DNA of 64,000 nucleotides, from assembly GCA_964017195.1 (NCBI GenBank), contig OZ024897.1:31644036-31708035 (forward strand), given 5' to 3'. The notes under the pieces were generated by a model, which saw only the letters and a list, made by a program, of their open reading frames with translations, was not told the origin of the DNA and searched no databases. This document shows, one piece after another, positions 40,393-48,679 of this stretch (its first letter is position 1; each line of letters starts with the position of its first letter). Source of the stretch: Siderastrea radians. Lineage: Eukaryota > Cnidaria > Anthozoa > Scleractinia > Rhizangiidae. A program made the translations under genes and the position numbers.

Positions 40393-41041
40393 GAGGTTTT
40401 TGATAGGTGCGAGTCCATCCTTCGTCTTTTAACAGGTGACTCAATAAACGTTGTTGATTGGAGGAGGCAGGGTGTAAATCCAACACCAAATACCCATACG
40501 GTCGTGTAGTGGTCTGATGAAACGTCTCCAACGTGTCTTTCCAGGTGGTTGGAAACGATTGAAGCATGACATTGCGTACCCCTAATTGATCTCGGGGGTT
40601 CTTGAACGCCACAATGTAATGGGCATTGCGGGATATACTTTTGGCATATCGACCCACGGGAAACATGTCTTGGCACAAGTACAACACGGTCACCCCTTGA
40701 TGATGCGAATGTTTGGTGAATAAATCCAACACGCGTTTATCGTGACTCCCTTCATCCATTAAATCATCCAAGACGAGGACCCCATGTCCTTGAGGAAACC
40801 ATTGGACCAACGCGTCATGATCGGGAATGCCTTCGTGAAACACCACCCCTTGATCTTGCATGCCTTGAAATCGATCTTGCCATGCCCCATAACAATAATG
40901 CAGTTGGGTCGGTGGGGTTTCAAACAAGTCCGGGTTCTCCAACAAGAGTTTTTCCGTAAACACGGTTTTGCCACATCCCGATGGCCCCACGACCAAAATA
41001 CTGGAGGGGGTATGAAAACGAAACGGTTTCCCCGTTTGCAT
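40388..41041 (-). CDS. DNA packaging ATPase (FtsK/HerA, A32-like)
   Basis: 217 residues. Walker A is ILVVGPSGCGKTVFTEKL (about 15-32) and Walker B is HGVLVLDDLMDE (about 83-94), with an arginine-bearing C-terminal part. The short single-domain length and the motif spacing fit the genome-packaging ATPases of Polintons, adintoviruses and virophages, which drive DNA into the capsid. It is intact and starts 45 bp downstream of the tRNA-like gene on the same strand. Confidence 0.9.
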   Translation of the reverse strand: MQTGKPFRFHTPSSILVVGPSGCGKTVFTEKLLLENPDLFETPPTQLHYCYGAWQDRFQGMQDQGVVFHEGIPDHDALVQWFPQGHGVLVLDDLMDEGSHDKRVLDLFTKHSHHQGVTVLYLCQDMFPVGRYAKSISRNAHYIVAFKNPRDQLGVRNVMLQSFPTTWKDTLETFHQTTTRPYGYLVLDLHPASSNQQRLLSHLLKDEGWTRTYQKPL

Positions 41042-41064
41042 GATGACGAGGACTAAATACCCTT

Positions 41065-41071
41065 AAAAAAA
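41065..41071 (-). terminator. Pol III terminator after the tRNA-like gene
   Basis: Seven T residues on the minus strand, 15 nt after the tRNA-like acceptor end, and 24 bp before the ATPase ATG. Confidence 0.6.
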
Positions 41072-41085
41072 GGCACCTTTTTATT

Positions 41086-41170
41086 GGAGTCGGTGGGACT
41101 CGAACCCACGCACGACCCTCCTAATTTTTTTCGGGGGATCCAAAGGCTCTACCGACTGAGCTACGACTCC
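41086..41170 (-). tRNA. tRNA-like Pol III gene in the Polinton
   Basis: 85 nt. The acceptor stem GGAGTCG/CGACTCC is perfect, the D arm GCTC...GAGC and the T arm GTGGG-TTCGAGT-CCCAC are perfect, and the A box (TAGCTCAGTCGG) and B box (GGTTCGAGTCC) are canonical. The middle 37 nt do not give a standard 5-bp anticodon stem with a 7-nt loop; a longer hairpin or an intron of about 12 nt is possible, so the anticodon is not assigned. No CCA is encoded. A T7 run follows. It could be a tRNA with intron, or a tRNA-shaped viral Pol III RNA. Confidence 0.75.
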
Positions 41171-41199
41171 GACACAGTTTTTTCCAACATATTTTTTAT

Positions 41200-41739
41200 T
41201 TAACAATTACATTGATGATACGGATGACAACAGAGTTGATACCATCTCTCTTCTTGACCTACAAGGAGTTGTTGAAGGCGTTGACCAGCTTGATGGTCAT
41301 TGCTTACATAATCATGATCAGAAAACTCATTTAAAAACTCTTGCAAGGTCCGTCCACGGGCTTTGGCTTTCAAGTACAACAAGGCGTAATCACCACAACT
41401 CTTGCTTGAAATGGCTTGGAGGGACTTGCCATTGGTCACCACATACTTCCAATGTTGCACAATCCAATCTCGTAACGGGGTGGCTTGCACGTACGTGTCC
41501 AATGGCGAGGCATAACTATCGAGGACTTCACACACATTTCCATCTGTCCACACCGCTAACCAATGTTGTCCGGGTTGATCGTGCGGGTCCGTATTCACAA
41601 TGTACCCTTGCGAAGTGGTCTTGACAGGACTCTTGGGTAAACGATCACAGGCCACCGTGCCGTAAAAGACAGGTTTCAATCCAGGGTCGTCTCGGGCTAA
41701 ATAATCCAATTGCACATTATTCAAGGCCACGTGTTCCAT
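41200..41739 (-). CDS. Adenovirus-type cysteine protease (maturation protease)
   Basis: 179 residues. Catalytic positions in order: His in GQHWLAVW (about 59), Asp in EVLDSYA (about 74), Gln in SLQAISS (about 107) and Cys in SCGDYALLYL (about 115). This is the C5/Ulp1-like layout of adenain, which trims capsid and core precursors at Gly-containing sites. Several neighbouring small basic proteins have RGG/QGEG words after basic tracts that could be targets. The ATG (41737-41739) overlaps the stop of the major capsid gene (TGATG). Intact. Confidence 0.92.
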   Translation of the reverse strand: MEHVALNNVQLDYLARDDPGLKPVFYGTVACDRLPKSPVKTTSQGYIVNTDPHDQPGQHWLAVWTDGNVCEVLDSYASPLDTYVQATPLRDWIVQHWKYVVTNGKSLQAISSKSCGDYALLYLKAKARGRTLQEFLNEFSDHDYVSNDHQAGQRLQQLLVGQEERWYQLCCHPYHQCNC

Positions 41740-43139
41740 CAGTGTTGGTAAATGTTATACAACACGGCTCCGTTCCTGTCAATCTCCAGCAAGTTCTCAA
41801 ATTCACCATACACGAGTACAGTTATATTGACACCGGGTGCAGCTCCAAATTCCAAGCTGAGTTGTAAATCGCCCGTTTGCTTGGGGTTGAGGGTTTGACT
41901 GTCAGCACATCCATTGGCGACATTGTCAAACATGTACAAGGTACAATTTTTCTCGTGCCCCCAATCTCCTAGTTCCACCATATTGCCTTTCTTTTTACAC
42001 CAAGCGCCACTGGCTTGCAGAAAACGGAAGTAGCCTAGATTATCTCGGGTGCCATTATTGTGCACTAACTGTAGGGTTTCATAAGGGTATTCTTCTCCTT
42101 TGACAATCTGTTTAATGGAAGTCAGACCAAATTTCTGGAAGCAGAAAGGATCTCGGGTCACATCTCCATTGAAGGCTCGGCTGTCCAGGAACCCCACAAT
42201 CAATCGGTCAGGTATTCTGTTTTGAAACAGGTTAGGGATATCAAAGCGGGCCAGGTTGTTTTGCATGCTGAAAGTCCGGATTTCACTGCGGACGGTCGGG
42301 TAAGCAGCCACTTCGCCTTCATTGTGTCTTTTGCTTGACAAACTCTGGTAGATGGCGTCATTCAAACGCAGTTGACATAGATGAAACCGTAGTTTCACAT
42401 CGCCTTCCAGCAATCGGCCAGCTAGAGCCACTCCATTGAAAAACAGGTTCGGACCATTGAAATGAAATTTCATCTTGATTTCTATGCCAGGCACTAACAG
42501 TTTGCTGGTGTGAAACACTTCCAAGTGTGGGGTAAACACCAGACTGTGGGTGAGACCTCCAGCATACTTCTCCACTTCGGCCGCAGAGGTATCGAAGGCC
42601 GCTTGATGATTAGCAGTCAGATCTTGTCAATGCTGATGGTTTCCTGCTTTTTCTGTGTTGGCGGCAGTCCATTGGGGTGGGAAATCCACTTGATTGAACC
42701 ATCCTTGGGGTCCTAACACGGTCTTGCCATCTTCTCGGTCATAATTCAACAAGGTTTCTAGGTAAGCTTTGTAATGATAGGTGTCGGATTGAGGACTGAT
42801 CAACGCGCCATTCAACTGCAAGTCAATTTGTTTGATGATGGAATGGGCCAAATTATTGACGGGCCACAATTTTCCAGCGGCCACCAAGTTGGCATTGGTA
42901 CTCTTTTTCAAACTCAATTCCATGGTAAAGTAACTGCCTCCCAAATCCACAAAATCGTCCAACCCCGGAATGATGAATTCCATGGGATTGATACCTGTGG
43001 TGGTGGGTTGGATGGTGACCATGCGATAGGCATTGATGCTAATGTCGGTCGGTGGCACCTTGAAAATCCGTAACGCCGGGTTCACGGTCCCTTCGGAACG
43101 CTCGTGAGCCGGTGCGGTTTGCGTACTCACGTCAGGCAT
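41739..43139 (-). pseudogene. Double-jelly-roll major capsid protein, one in-frame TGA
   Basis: About 466 codons in one frame from ATG 43139 (MPDVSTQ), the likeliest start because a TATA box lies 49 bp upstream. Typical Polinton capsid words are present: QIDLQLNGALISPQSDTYHY and AYLETLLNYDREDGKT. The length fits the Polinton double-jelly-roll capsid protein. A TGA at 42627-42629 splits it after about 170 codons; the frame is open on both sides and reading resumes in the same phase. The second part would hold the rest of jelly roll 1 and jelly roll 2. Capsid hexon formation is the family role. Confidence 0.92.
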
Positions 43140-43141
43140 GT

Positions 43142-43372
43142 TTAACGTCGTCGTCGTCGAGTGGTGGTACCCCATCGTCGTGAGGGGTTTTTATAGCGTC
43201 GTCGTCGTGCTAAGCGTTGTCTCAAATCAAACCCGGGTACTCTCATCACCTCGGGACTCAACCATCCACCACGTTGTCGTCGCATGAGTTTCCAAAAAGG
43301 ATACAGTCCTCCCCATTGAGACAAACCTCGATCACTACGAATCCGTCGAGGTCGTGAATGTACTGGCTCCAT
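43142..43372 (-). CDS. Small basic Polinton virion protein candidate
   Basis: About 76 residues from ATG 43372 (MEPVHSRPRRIRSDRG). It has FWKLMRRQRGGWLSPEVMRVPG in the middle, with an RRQRGG word like those preceding adenain-type cleavage sites, and ends in RRWGTTTRRRRR. It lies between the capsid gene (3 bp away) and the next small gene. Function by position: core or minor capsid protein. Confidence 0.55.
   Translation of the reverse strand: MEPVHSRPRRIRSDRGLSQWGGLYPFWKLMRRQRGGWLSPEVMRVPGFDLRQRLARRRRYKNPSRRWGTTTRRRRR
43188..43195 (-). promoter_or_regulatory. TATA box of the major capsid gene
   Basis: TATAAAAA on the minus strand, 49 bp upstream of ATG 43139 and inside the preceding small gene. 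It supports the downstream ATG as the start. Confidence 0.6.
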
Positions 43373-43373
43373 T

Positions 43374-43634
43374 TTAGACTCCAAAAATATCTCGCGCACG
43401 TTTGGTTTGTTTGGGAAACAAAGCACTGGCCACCCGCACAGCTTCTTTCACGTTCTTATGACTCAAAGCTTTCTTGGCTTGTTTGGTGATTTCTTTTCTA
43501 ATGACGTCTTCGGCTTTGCGTTTGACACCTCGTGTGAAACCCGTTTCCAAGCCTCTCTTGATATTACTAGGCAGTTTTAAAGGATTTCGCGTGCTTTTAA
43601 GGCCTTGGAACCCCCCACGCAAGAGATCTGTCAT
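43374..43634 (-). CDS. Small basic amphipathic Polinton protein (pVI-like candidate)
   Basis: About 86 residues from ATG 43634. LLRGGFQGLKSTRNPLKLP is followed by RGLETGFTRGVKRKAEDVIRK and helices rich in Lys/Ala, ending ARDIFGV. The layout of a Gly-containing N-terminal segment and an amphipathic basic helix recalls adenovirus protein VI, but there is no clear sequence match. A TATA box is at 43763-43770. Intact. Confidence 0.5.
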   Translation of the reverse strand: MTDLLRGGFQGLKSTRNPLKLPSNIKRGLETGFTRGVKRKAEDVIRKEITKQAKKALSHKNVKEAVRVASALFPKQTKRARDIFGV

Positions 43635-43762
43635 CAACCCTTTGCCATGTTGATCATACCACTCATCTGTCCGAAATCATGTCAAACTTCCCCCACGCAT
43701 CGTGCTGTACTCTTCACGCGTTACCAAGGATCACGTTTTGTTTTTGTCACAAGACTCGTCTC

Positions 43763-43770
43763 TTTTTATA
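43763..43770 (-). promoter_or_regulatory. TATA box upstream of the 43634 gene
   Basis: TATAAAAA on the minus strand, about 130 bp upstream of ATG 43634 and within the last codons of the pX-like gene. Confidence 0.45.
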
Positions 43771-43773
43771 CCG

Positions 43774-43965
43774 TCATCGTCTTCTTTTCCGAAAGGCTGC
43801 TTCCAACCCTTTTTTGGCCCCGTAACTCGCCGCACCACCCGCGGCACCCAACGCCAAGGCTTTTCCTCCAGCCACCAAGGCTGGAATGAGGGCGGCGAGT
43901 GGGAATAAACCCCCTCGTTGACGTCTCTTTCTTCGTCTCGTTCGACGCACTCTTGTCTTGGGCAT
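43774..43965 (-). CDS. Adenovirus pX/mu-like basic protein with hydrophobic Gly/Ala segment
   Basis: 63 residues from ATG 43965 (MPKTRVRRTRRRKRRQRGG). A basic N-terminus is followed by a strongly hydrophobic run (FPLAALIPALVAGGKALAL) and a Gly/Ala-rich stretch (GAAGGAASYGAKKGLEAAF), ending in KRRR. This is a very common Polinton small protein type, likened to adenovirus pX: a DNA-condensing basic part, an RGG word for protease trimming and a membrane-active helix. Intact. It is followed by the pVI-like gene. Confidence 0.7.
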   Translation of the reverse strand: MPKTRVRRTRRRKRRQRGGLFPLAALIPALVAGGKALALGAAGGAASYGAKKGLEAAFRKRRR

Positions 43966-44001
43966 CTTGTGATTGGGCACTCCTTTGTCAAGACCCCCTT
44001 T

Positions 44002-45054
44002 TTATGTCTTTTTGAAGTGTAACGTGACAATGGTATAACCTTCACCAAACTTGACCAAGTTTCCTCCGGTACCAATCGTTTCAGCCACTTGAACGTGAAT
44101 AATTTCCACGACTTCGTTACGAAGAGGTAGGTATTGAATGTGCAACGGTTCAAAGTACATGGTGCCGCGTCCTTCTCGCTTGTACTGGATTTCACGCAAC
44201 AAATCGGTCACGCGATTGCCCACCACACTGCTGCCTGCCACGTCGGAGTACACGTGCAACGATCGTGTGGGGTCACCCACCACCGCACGAAACGCCACAT
44301 TCAAATTGGTGAAACGCCAATTCACACTGAAACTCAACCAAATCCACGTGGTCCCACCACCATCCGTGCTCACTTGATAATACTGAGGGTCGTTTTTGCT
44401 ATTTCTTAATTCAATGTCACTATTGTTGGGAACCTTGTCATCACGGAATTCCATGTTCAAGTTTGGTCCCAACAAATAGTTTCCTGCGTCGTTTTTTTTA
44501 AACCATCCCATTTTTTCGGCCATGAGATGATGGATGCTCAAGTGAGGGACGAACATCGTCGCTTTGTCTTTGTATGGAAGCACGTACTTGTACTGTATGA
44601 CATTGCGATTGTTCATCACCAAATCCTCGCCATCCCACTCAAAGGTCGTACACGTCTTCTTTCCCCGCTCCGTATACGGTGCGCCATGGTAGTCCATGTA
44701 AGCATAGTTCATACGTTGTCTCACCCAATGCAAAAAGGCTTTCATGAAGGTCACGCCATCCACAATGGAATCATCCTCTTTCAAATCGTCCATTTTCATA
44801 TTGAAGCTTTTCACCACACGTCCCGCGGAGGAGGTCAATCGATAACAAGAGGTGCCAAACACGTTCTGATCCGCCGGCAGCAGATTAAAAATGTTGACCC
44901 CCGTGTCCGGCAAGGAAATGGCGCTCAAACCCACTTGCCATCCACCTCCCGTGAGCTGTAACGGTTGAGGTAAACGAATCTTGAAGGAATTGGCTTGGTT
45001 GTTGGGAAATTCACGTCGGTTGGCATGACTGGGTAACGTCACGTAGAACGACAT
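44002..45054 (-). CDS. Penton-like minor capsid protein, paralogue 1
   Basis: 350 residues from ATG 45054. N-terminus SFYVTLPSHANRREFPNNQ, then FKIRLPQPL and WQVGLSAISLPD; the middle has FEWDGEDLVMNN; the C-terminal part has SLHVYSDVAGSSVVGNRVTDLL and EPLHIQYLPLRNEVVEIIHV. A frame with these ends accompanies the major capsid gene in most animal Polintons and is taken as the penton/minor capsid protein. It shares this architecture with the gene directly upstream, so the two are tandem duplicates. Intact. Confidence 0.75.
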   Translation of the reverse strand: MSFYVTLPSHANRREFPNNQANSFKIRLPQPLQLTGGGWQVGLSAISLPDTGVNIFNLLPADQNVFGTSCYRLTSSAGRVVKSFNMKMDDLKEDDSIVDGVTFMKAFLHWVRQRMNYAYMDYHGAPYTERGKKTCTTFEWDGEDLVMNNRNVIQYKYVLPYKDKATMFVPHLSIHHLMAEKMGWFKKNDAGNYLLGPNLNMEFRDDKVPNNSDIELRNSKNDPQYYQVSTDGGGTTWIWLSFSVNWRFTNLNVAFRAVVGDPTRSLHVYSDVAGSSVVGNRVTDLLREIQYKREGRGTMYFEPLHIQYLPLRNEVVEIIHVQVAETIGTGGNLVKFGEGYTIVTLHFKKT

Positions 45055-45147
45055 CTTCTTTCTTCTTCTTCACACTACGACTTCCCTTTTAAAGTGGAGG
45101 GTTAGGAGGGTACGCCCTTCGCCAAATTTCACCAGATCCCCATTGGT

Positions 45148-46110
45148 TTAGGCCATCTGCGTTTCCACGATTTCCACCACTTCATTGCGTACTGGGACAT
45201 ATTGAATATGTCGAGGTTCAAAGTGGGTGGTGTTTTGAGGTTGGTACTTGATTTCTCGTAAGAGATCGGTGATACGACCCCCTACCATGCTGCTGGTCCC
45301 TACATCACAATACACGTGCAAAGGACGCGTCGAGGGAAATTCCGTCGAGGGACGAAAGGTGTGGTTCAAATTCACAAACCGCCAATTACAGGTCATACTC
45401 AACTTCACATAATCCCCATCCACTTTCCAAAAGACGGGCTTGTTGCCGCCATCGCGGACATCGGTTGGCGTGGGAATGGAGTCCGAATGAAATTCTGGCA
45501 AGAGATTGGGACCCAATCGATACACGCCCAGGGACACTTGTTCAATCCATCCCATTTTCAGGGCCAACGTTTTGCCCCATAACACGCGTGCCACTTGTCG
45601 TTGGTAATCCACATTGACAGTATTCAATACCAAATCCCCTTCAGAGGTCCATTCAAAGGTCGGGTACAATTTCACGCCATTGTTCTCTGCCCATTTGTTG
45701 AGGGGTTCGGTTTGTTTCGCACGGGCTTGCACGTAACGGTACACCAATTGATGAAAAAAGTGCGATCCCGTCGACGAGGACAATTGCTCTCTCATATCTC
45801 GACCGTAGACAGTGAGTTCGCGCCGTTGATGCCACCAGCGATCGTTCCCATAATCATCTTTGGAATACACCCGTTCGTGCCATCGTACGTACAACAGAGG
45901 ATGGGAATCGCCCACTCCCCCTTCTTCCGCTACCACTGGAATGGTGGGTAAGGATAAACTCACCATGCCTACCATCCATCCTCGTCCCATAAATCGGATG
46001 GGTTTGGGCAATCGGTTTCTGAAATGATGGCTCTTGTTCCCAGGAAACTCTTCGGTACTTGCATGACTCATCAACGTCACGTAAAACGAAGAGTTGGGGA
46101 CGAACGTCAT
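45148..46110 (-). CDS. Penton-like minor capsid protein, paralogue 2, cut short at the 3' end
   Basis: 320 residues from ATG 46110, which follows the integrase stop with 1 bp between (TAAAATG). It matches paralogue 1 in layout: SFYVTLMSHASTEEFPGNK, WMVGMVSLSLP, LHVYCDVGTSSMVGGRITDLL, EPRHIQYVPVRNEVVEI. A TAA at 45148-45150 ends it, but the following 26 codons, to a TGA at 45070-45072, stay in frame and resemble the last residues of paralogue 1. The stop is therefore premature by about 26 residues. Two penton-like genes may serve different vertices or surface roles. Confidence 0.75.
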   Translation of the reverse strand: MTFVPNSSFYVTLMSHASTEEFPGNKSHHFRNRLPKPIRFMGRGWMVGMVSLSLPTIPVVAEEGGVGDSHPLLYVRWHERVYSKDDYGNDRWWHQRRELTVYGRDMREQLSSSTGSHFFHQLVYRYVQARAKQTEPLNKWAENNGVKLYPTFEWTSEGDLVLNTVNVDYQRQVARVLWGKTLALKMGWIEQVSLGVYRLGPNLLPEFHSDSIPTPTDVRDGGNKPVFWKVDGDYVKLSMTCNWRFVNLNHTFRPSTEFPSTRPLHVYCDVGTSSMVGGRITDLLREIKYQPQNTTHFEPRHIQYVPVRNEVVEIVETQMA

Positions 46111-46111
46111 T

Positions 46112-47236
46112 TTAGTCGCGTCGTCGTCTTTTGGGTAGGCTTGTCTCTTGGGTCTTTTTCCTCTTGGGTGGGCTTGTCTTTTTCCTCTTGGGTGGTTGGA
46201 GAGACGTCACGTCTTGACTACTAATCCAACTATTGTACTTGTCGGGCCACCCTTTCCACTTTACCAACCAACGATCTTTTTGTCGCTTAAGTACCTTTTC
46301 GATGCGAAACACCTCGGACACATGGACTTTTTGTAAATCCTCTTCATAAAACGTGCCTTGGACGGGAGTGTCATCCCATTCGTGAATCTTATACGTGGGC
46401 ACGGGTCCCGGGATCACACGATGCACGACAAACACTTCTTCGGTCCAACCGAGTAAATAGCCTTTTTCAAATGGTCGGTGAATCTTGTTGAGACATACAC
46501 GATCTCCGACTTTGAATTTAGGTTTTTTCTGGTCTTTCCATCGTTGGCCGTACAATCGTTTCCACACCGCTTCTTCGTTGTCCCACGTCACGTCTTGAGG
46601 GGCCATACCAATACTTCGATGACGTGTGGCATTATAGCCTTGCACCAACTCGGGTAACACATCGTCAAACCGTAAGGTGTTGGCCGCGGTGAAATAACGG
46701 TACAACCGTTCTTTCAAGGTACGGTTAAATCGTTCCACCACACTGGCTTTGGCATCCCCTTCGGTGGAAAAATGTTGAATGCCTTGCTCGTCAAGCCATC
46801 GTTGAAAGGTCCGATTATAAAATTCTTTCCCTCGATCCGTTTGCAATCGATTGGGGTGACGTCGTCCTTGTTTCAAAATCTTGTCAAAGGCATGGACCAA
46901 GGCGACCCCGGTTTTGTCTTTCAACGGTTGTACCCACGCGTACTTGGACAAGACATCCAACACCGTCAGTAAATATCGTATACCCCGATTATACTTGGCC
47001 AACGGTTGCACTTCCACTAAATCTGCCACCTATTGATCATCTAATCCTCCTACGATCACGGGTACGGTGGGAAAACGACGACGTCGAGGTTTATGTAACG
47101 TGTAGGCCAAATCCCGTTCCAAAACCCGTTGGGCTTTTTTCAAAGGGAGACGAGGGGCTTTAGCAAACCGTTGCACGCCTCCTAAACTGCCGGGGGCTCG
47201 AGGATCGTGGTACCGATTCAACCATTGTTGGGACAC
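46112..47236 (-). pseudogene. Retroviral-type integrase with chromodomain, one in-frame TAG
   Basis: The frame has two parts in the same phase, separated by TAG 47030-47032. The upstream part (68 codons) has the pre-core segment LAYTLHKPRRRRFPT typical of Polinton integrases. The downstream part begins in the catalytic core: first Asp in MADLVEVQ, second in LQTDRGKEF, Glu in SVVERFNRT. It then has an SH3-like FKVGDRV segment and a C-terminal chromodomain (FRIEKVLKRQKDRWLVKWKG, then WI). A basic tail follows. The chromodomain probably steers insertion to marked chromatin. The start is unclear: no ATG opens the first part. It inserts the element into host DNA. Confidence 0.92.
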
Positions 47237-47571
47237 ATCCTATTTCTTTCGAGGGGCCATACGTTCTGGCATTCATCCCATAAGGTCGGTATGGTGGGGA
47301 CAGTGTTGGGATGCGCCTTTTGAATGATTCGATACCATCGCCATGCGTTCGGGTGGGCTTTTAACCATAAGACAAACACCACCCATCGATACAGGTTGCG
47401 GTCGACATAAGTTCCTTCAAAGATCTGGAGAGGATGCGTGTCCTCGAGACAAGGGGGAATGGGGATTTTGGTACCGAGTTGATGATCATATAAGACTTGG
47501 CAAAGGGTTTGATGACATTGCCATTGCACCAAGGACAAGACAGAATCCCATGCATAACACACAGACTCCAT
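47218..47571 (-). CDS. Polinton hypothetical protein upstream of integrase
   Basis: 117 residues from ATG 47571, Trp/Cys-rich (WDSVLSLVQWQCHQTLCQVL, WVVFVLWLKAHPNAWRWYR). It overlaps the beginning of the integrase frame by about 20 bp. No family is recognised. It could be a small regulator or an extra N-terminal part of the integrase locus. Confidence 0.45.
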   Translation of the reverse strand: MESVCYAWDSVLSLVQWQCHQTLCQVLYDHQLGTKIPIPPCLEDTHPLQIFEGTYVDRNLYRWVVFVLWLKAHPNAWRWYRIIQKAHPNTVPTIPTLWDECQNVWPLERNRMCPNNG

Positions 47572-47613
47572 GGACTAAATAAAAAAATTTTATTCCTACT
47601 CCTTTTTAATACA

Positions 47614-48465
47614 TTAAAAGAGACCTAGACGGCCACAGGTGATGGTCTCTAGACCTTTCTGCCAGTTCTCAACACTGTCACTGTACGTAGGGGGTGGTGG
47701 AGCTGGGGCTACCATCATTTCTTGACGGTTCTTGAGATCTTGAATTTCTCGCAACAATTGTTTCTCATAATCTGTCAGGGGCCGATCCTCTTTCCTTCGG
47801 TCTGCAGGTGGCGGGCCAGGGATGTCCACTCCACGTTTGGGATATCCTTGAGCATCACGGGTTGGCGGTTCCGCGAGTGGATCGGCTTTTTTGGGGGGAT
47901 GGTCATGAAACCAAGTCCAGTACTTGGGACCCAAGGGTTGATCGGCCCATCGGAAGAAGCCACACTTTTTCTTGGAACAGGTCACATACACTCGATCGGG
48001 GTTCTGAGTCGAATGACTCTGTTGAAGCGTGGCGGGTTCACGGCAAAAGCATTGCAAACAACACCACATGTCCAACACTTCTGAATGAGGTTGATTATAC
48101 ACGGCTTTCATATACTCCAAAGCTTGATCTTGTCCACAAAACAACAAACACGGTTGCATGGGACATTTCACATAAGGCCATCCCTTTTGAGATTGACGGG
48201 CCTCCAAACACACATCATGGCAAGGGCATACCATGTAGTCCACCGAACTGGGAGGAATGAGGTCTTTGTCATACACGGTCGTCAAGGTGAATTGAGGTGA
48301 TGGAGATTGCTCCACCATGTCATTCAATTCTTTCATCATATCTTCCACCGCAGCTCGGGTGTCTTCCACCACTTCGCATACCACAGGATCACAGTCCACA
48401 TTCTCTTTCTTTTTCTTCTTCCCCGCAGGGTGTACGCTTTGCTTTCTCTTCCGATTGACAGACAT
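47614..48465 (-). CDS. GRF-type zinc finger protein (Polinton accessory)
   Basis: About 283 residues from ATG 48465 (MSVNRKRKQSV), 36 bp below a TATA box. A basic N-terminus with KKKKKE (nuclear localisation-like) and an acidic helix precede two Cys-rich modules: CPCHDVC...YVKCPMQPCLLF (about 80-115) and CFCREPATL...YVTCSKKKCGFFRW (about 138-180). The second matches zf-GRF (CxC, variable loop, C...CxFFxW), a single-stranded nucleic-acid binding module found in APE2, TOP3A and NEIL3. The C-terminus is Pro-rich with a coiled-coil. A role in replication or repair of the element is plausible. Intact. Confidence 0.7.
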   Translation of the reverse strand: MSVNRKRKQSVHPAGKKKKKENVDCDPVVCEVVEDTRAAVEDMMKELNDMVEQSPSPQFTLTTVYDKDLIPPSSVDYMVCPCHDVCLEARQSQKGWPYVKCPMQPCLLFCGQDQALEYMKAVYNQPHSEVLDMWCCLQCFCREPATLQQSHSTQNPDRVYVTCSKKKCGFFRWADQPLGPKYWTWFHDHPPKKADPLAEPPTRDAQGYPKRGVDIPGPPPADRRKEDRPLTDYEKQLLREIQDLKNRQEMMVAPAPPPPTYSDSVENWQKGLETITCGRLGLF

Positions 48466-48500
48466 CCTGCTCAAAGGTTGTTTTCACCCCTACCGCCCAT

Positions 48501-48511
48501 GCCTTTTTATA
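48501..48511 (-). promoter_or_regulatory. TATA box of the GRF gene
   Basis: TATAAAAAGGC on the minus strand, 36 bp from ATG 48465. Confidence 0.65.
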
Positions 48512-48530
48512 CCCATGACCCTTGGCTGTC

Positions 48531-48655
48531 ATTGGTCAGCTTATCCTACCCATATAAGGACTTCTCATCTTCCCATTGGTCAGCTTTCCCTATCCAACTA
48601 AGGTCCTCTTGTCTTCCCATTGGTCCGTTGTCCCTATTTAAGTAGCTCCCTTGGT
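48531..48655. promoter_or_regulatory. Three 44-bp repeats with CCAAT boxes in a divergent promoter
   Basis: ATTGGTC (reverse CCAAT box) begins repeats at 48531, 48575 and 48619, exactly 44 bp apart and 80-90% alike in the first two. They lie between the divergent GRF and SLOG genes. A TATTTAAG at about 48638 could be the TATA element of the SLOG gene. Confidence 0.65.
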
Positions 48656-48679
48656 CCCTGAGTCGTCGTTCTCAAAGCA

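Noticed and set aside
42627..42629. Selenocysteine or stop-codon reassignment to explain the open frames past stops
   Set aside because: All three stop codons appear as single breaks in different genes, and other genes use normal stops; there is no sign of a shared recoding signal.
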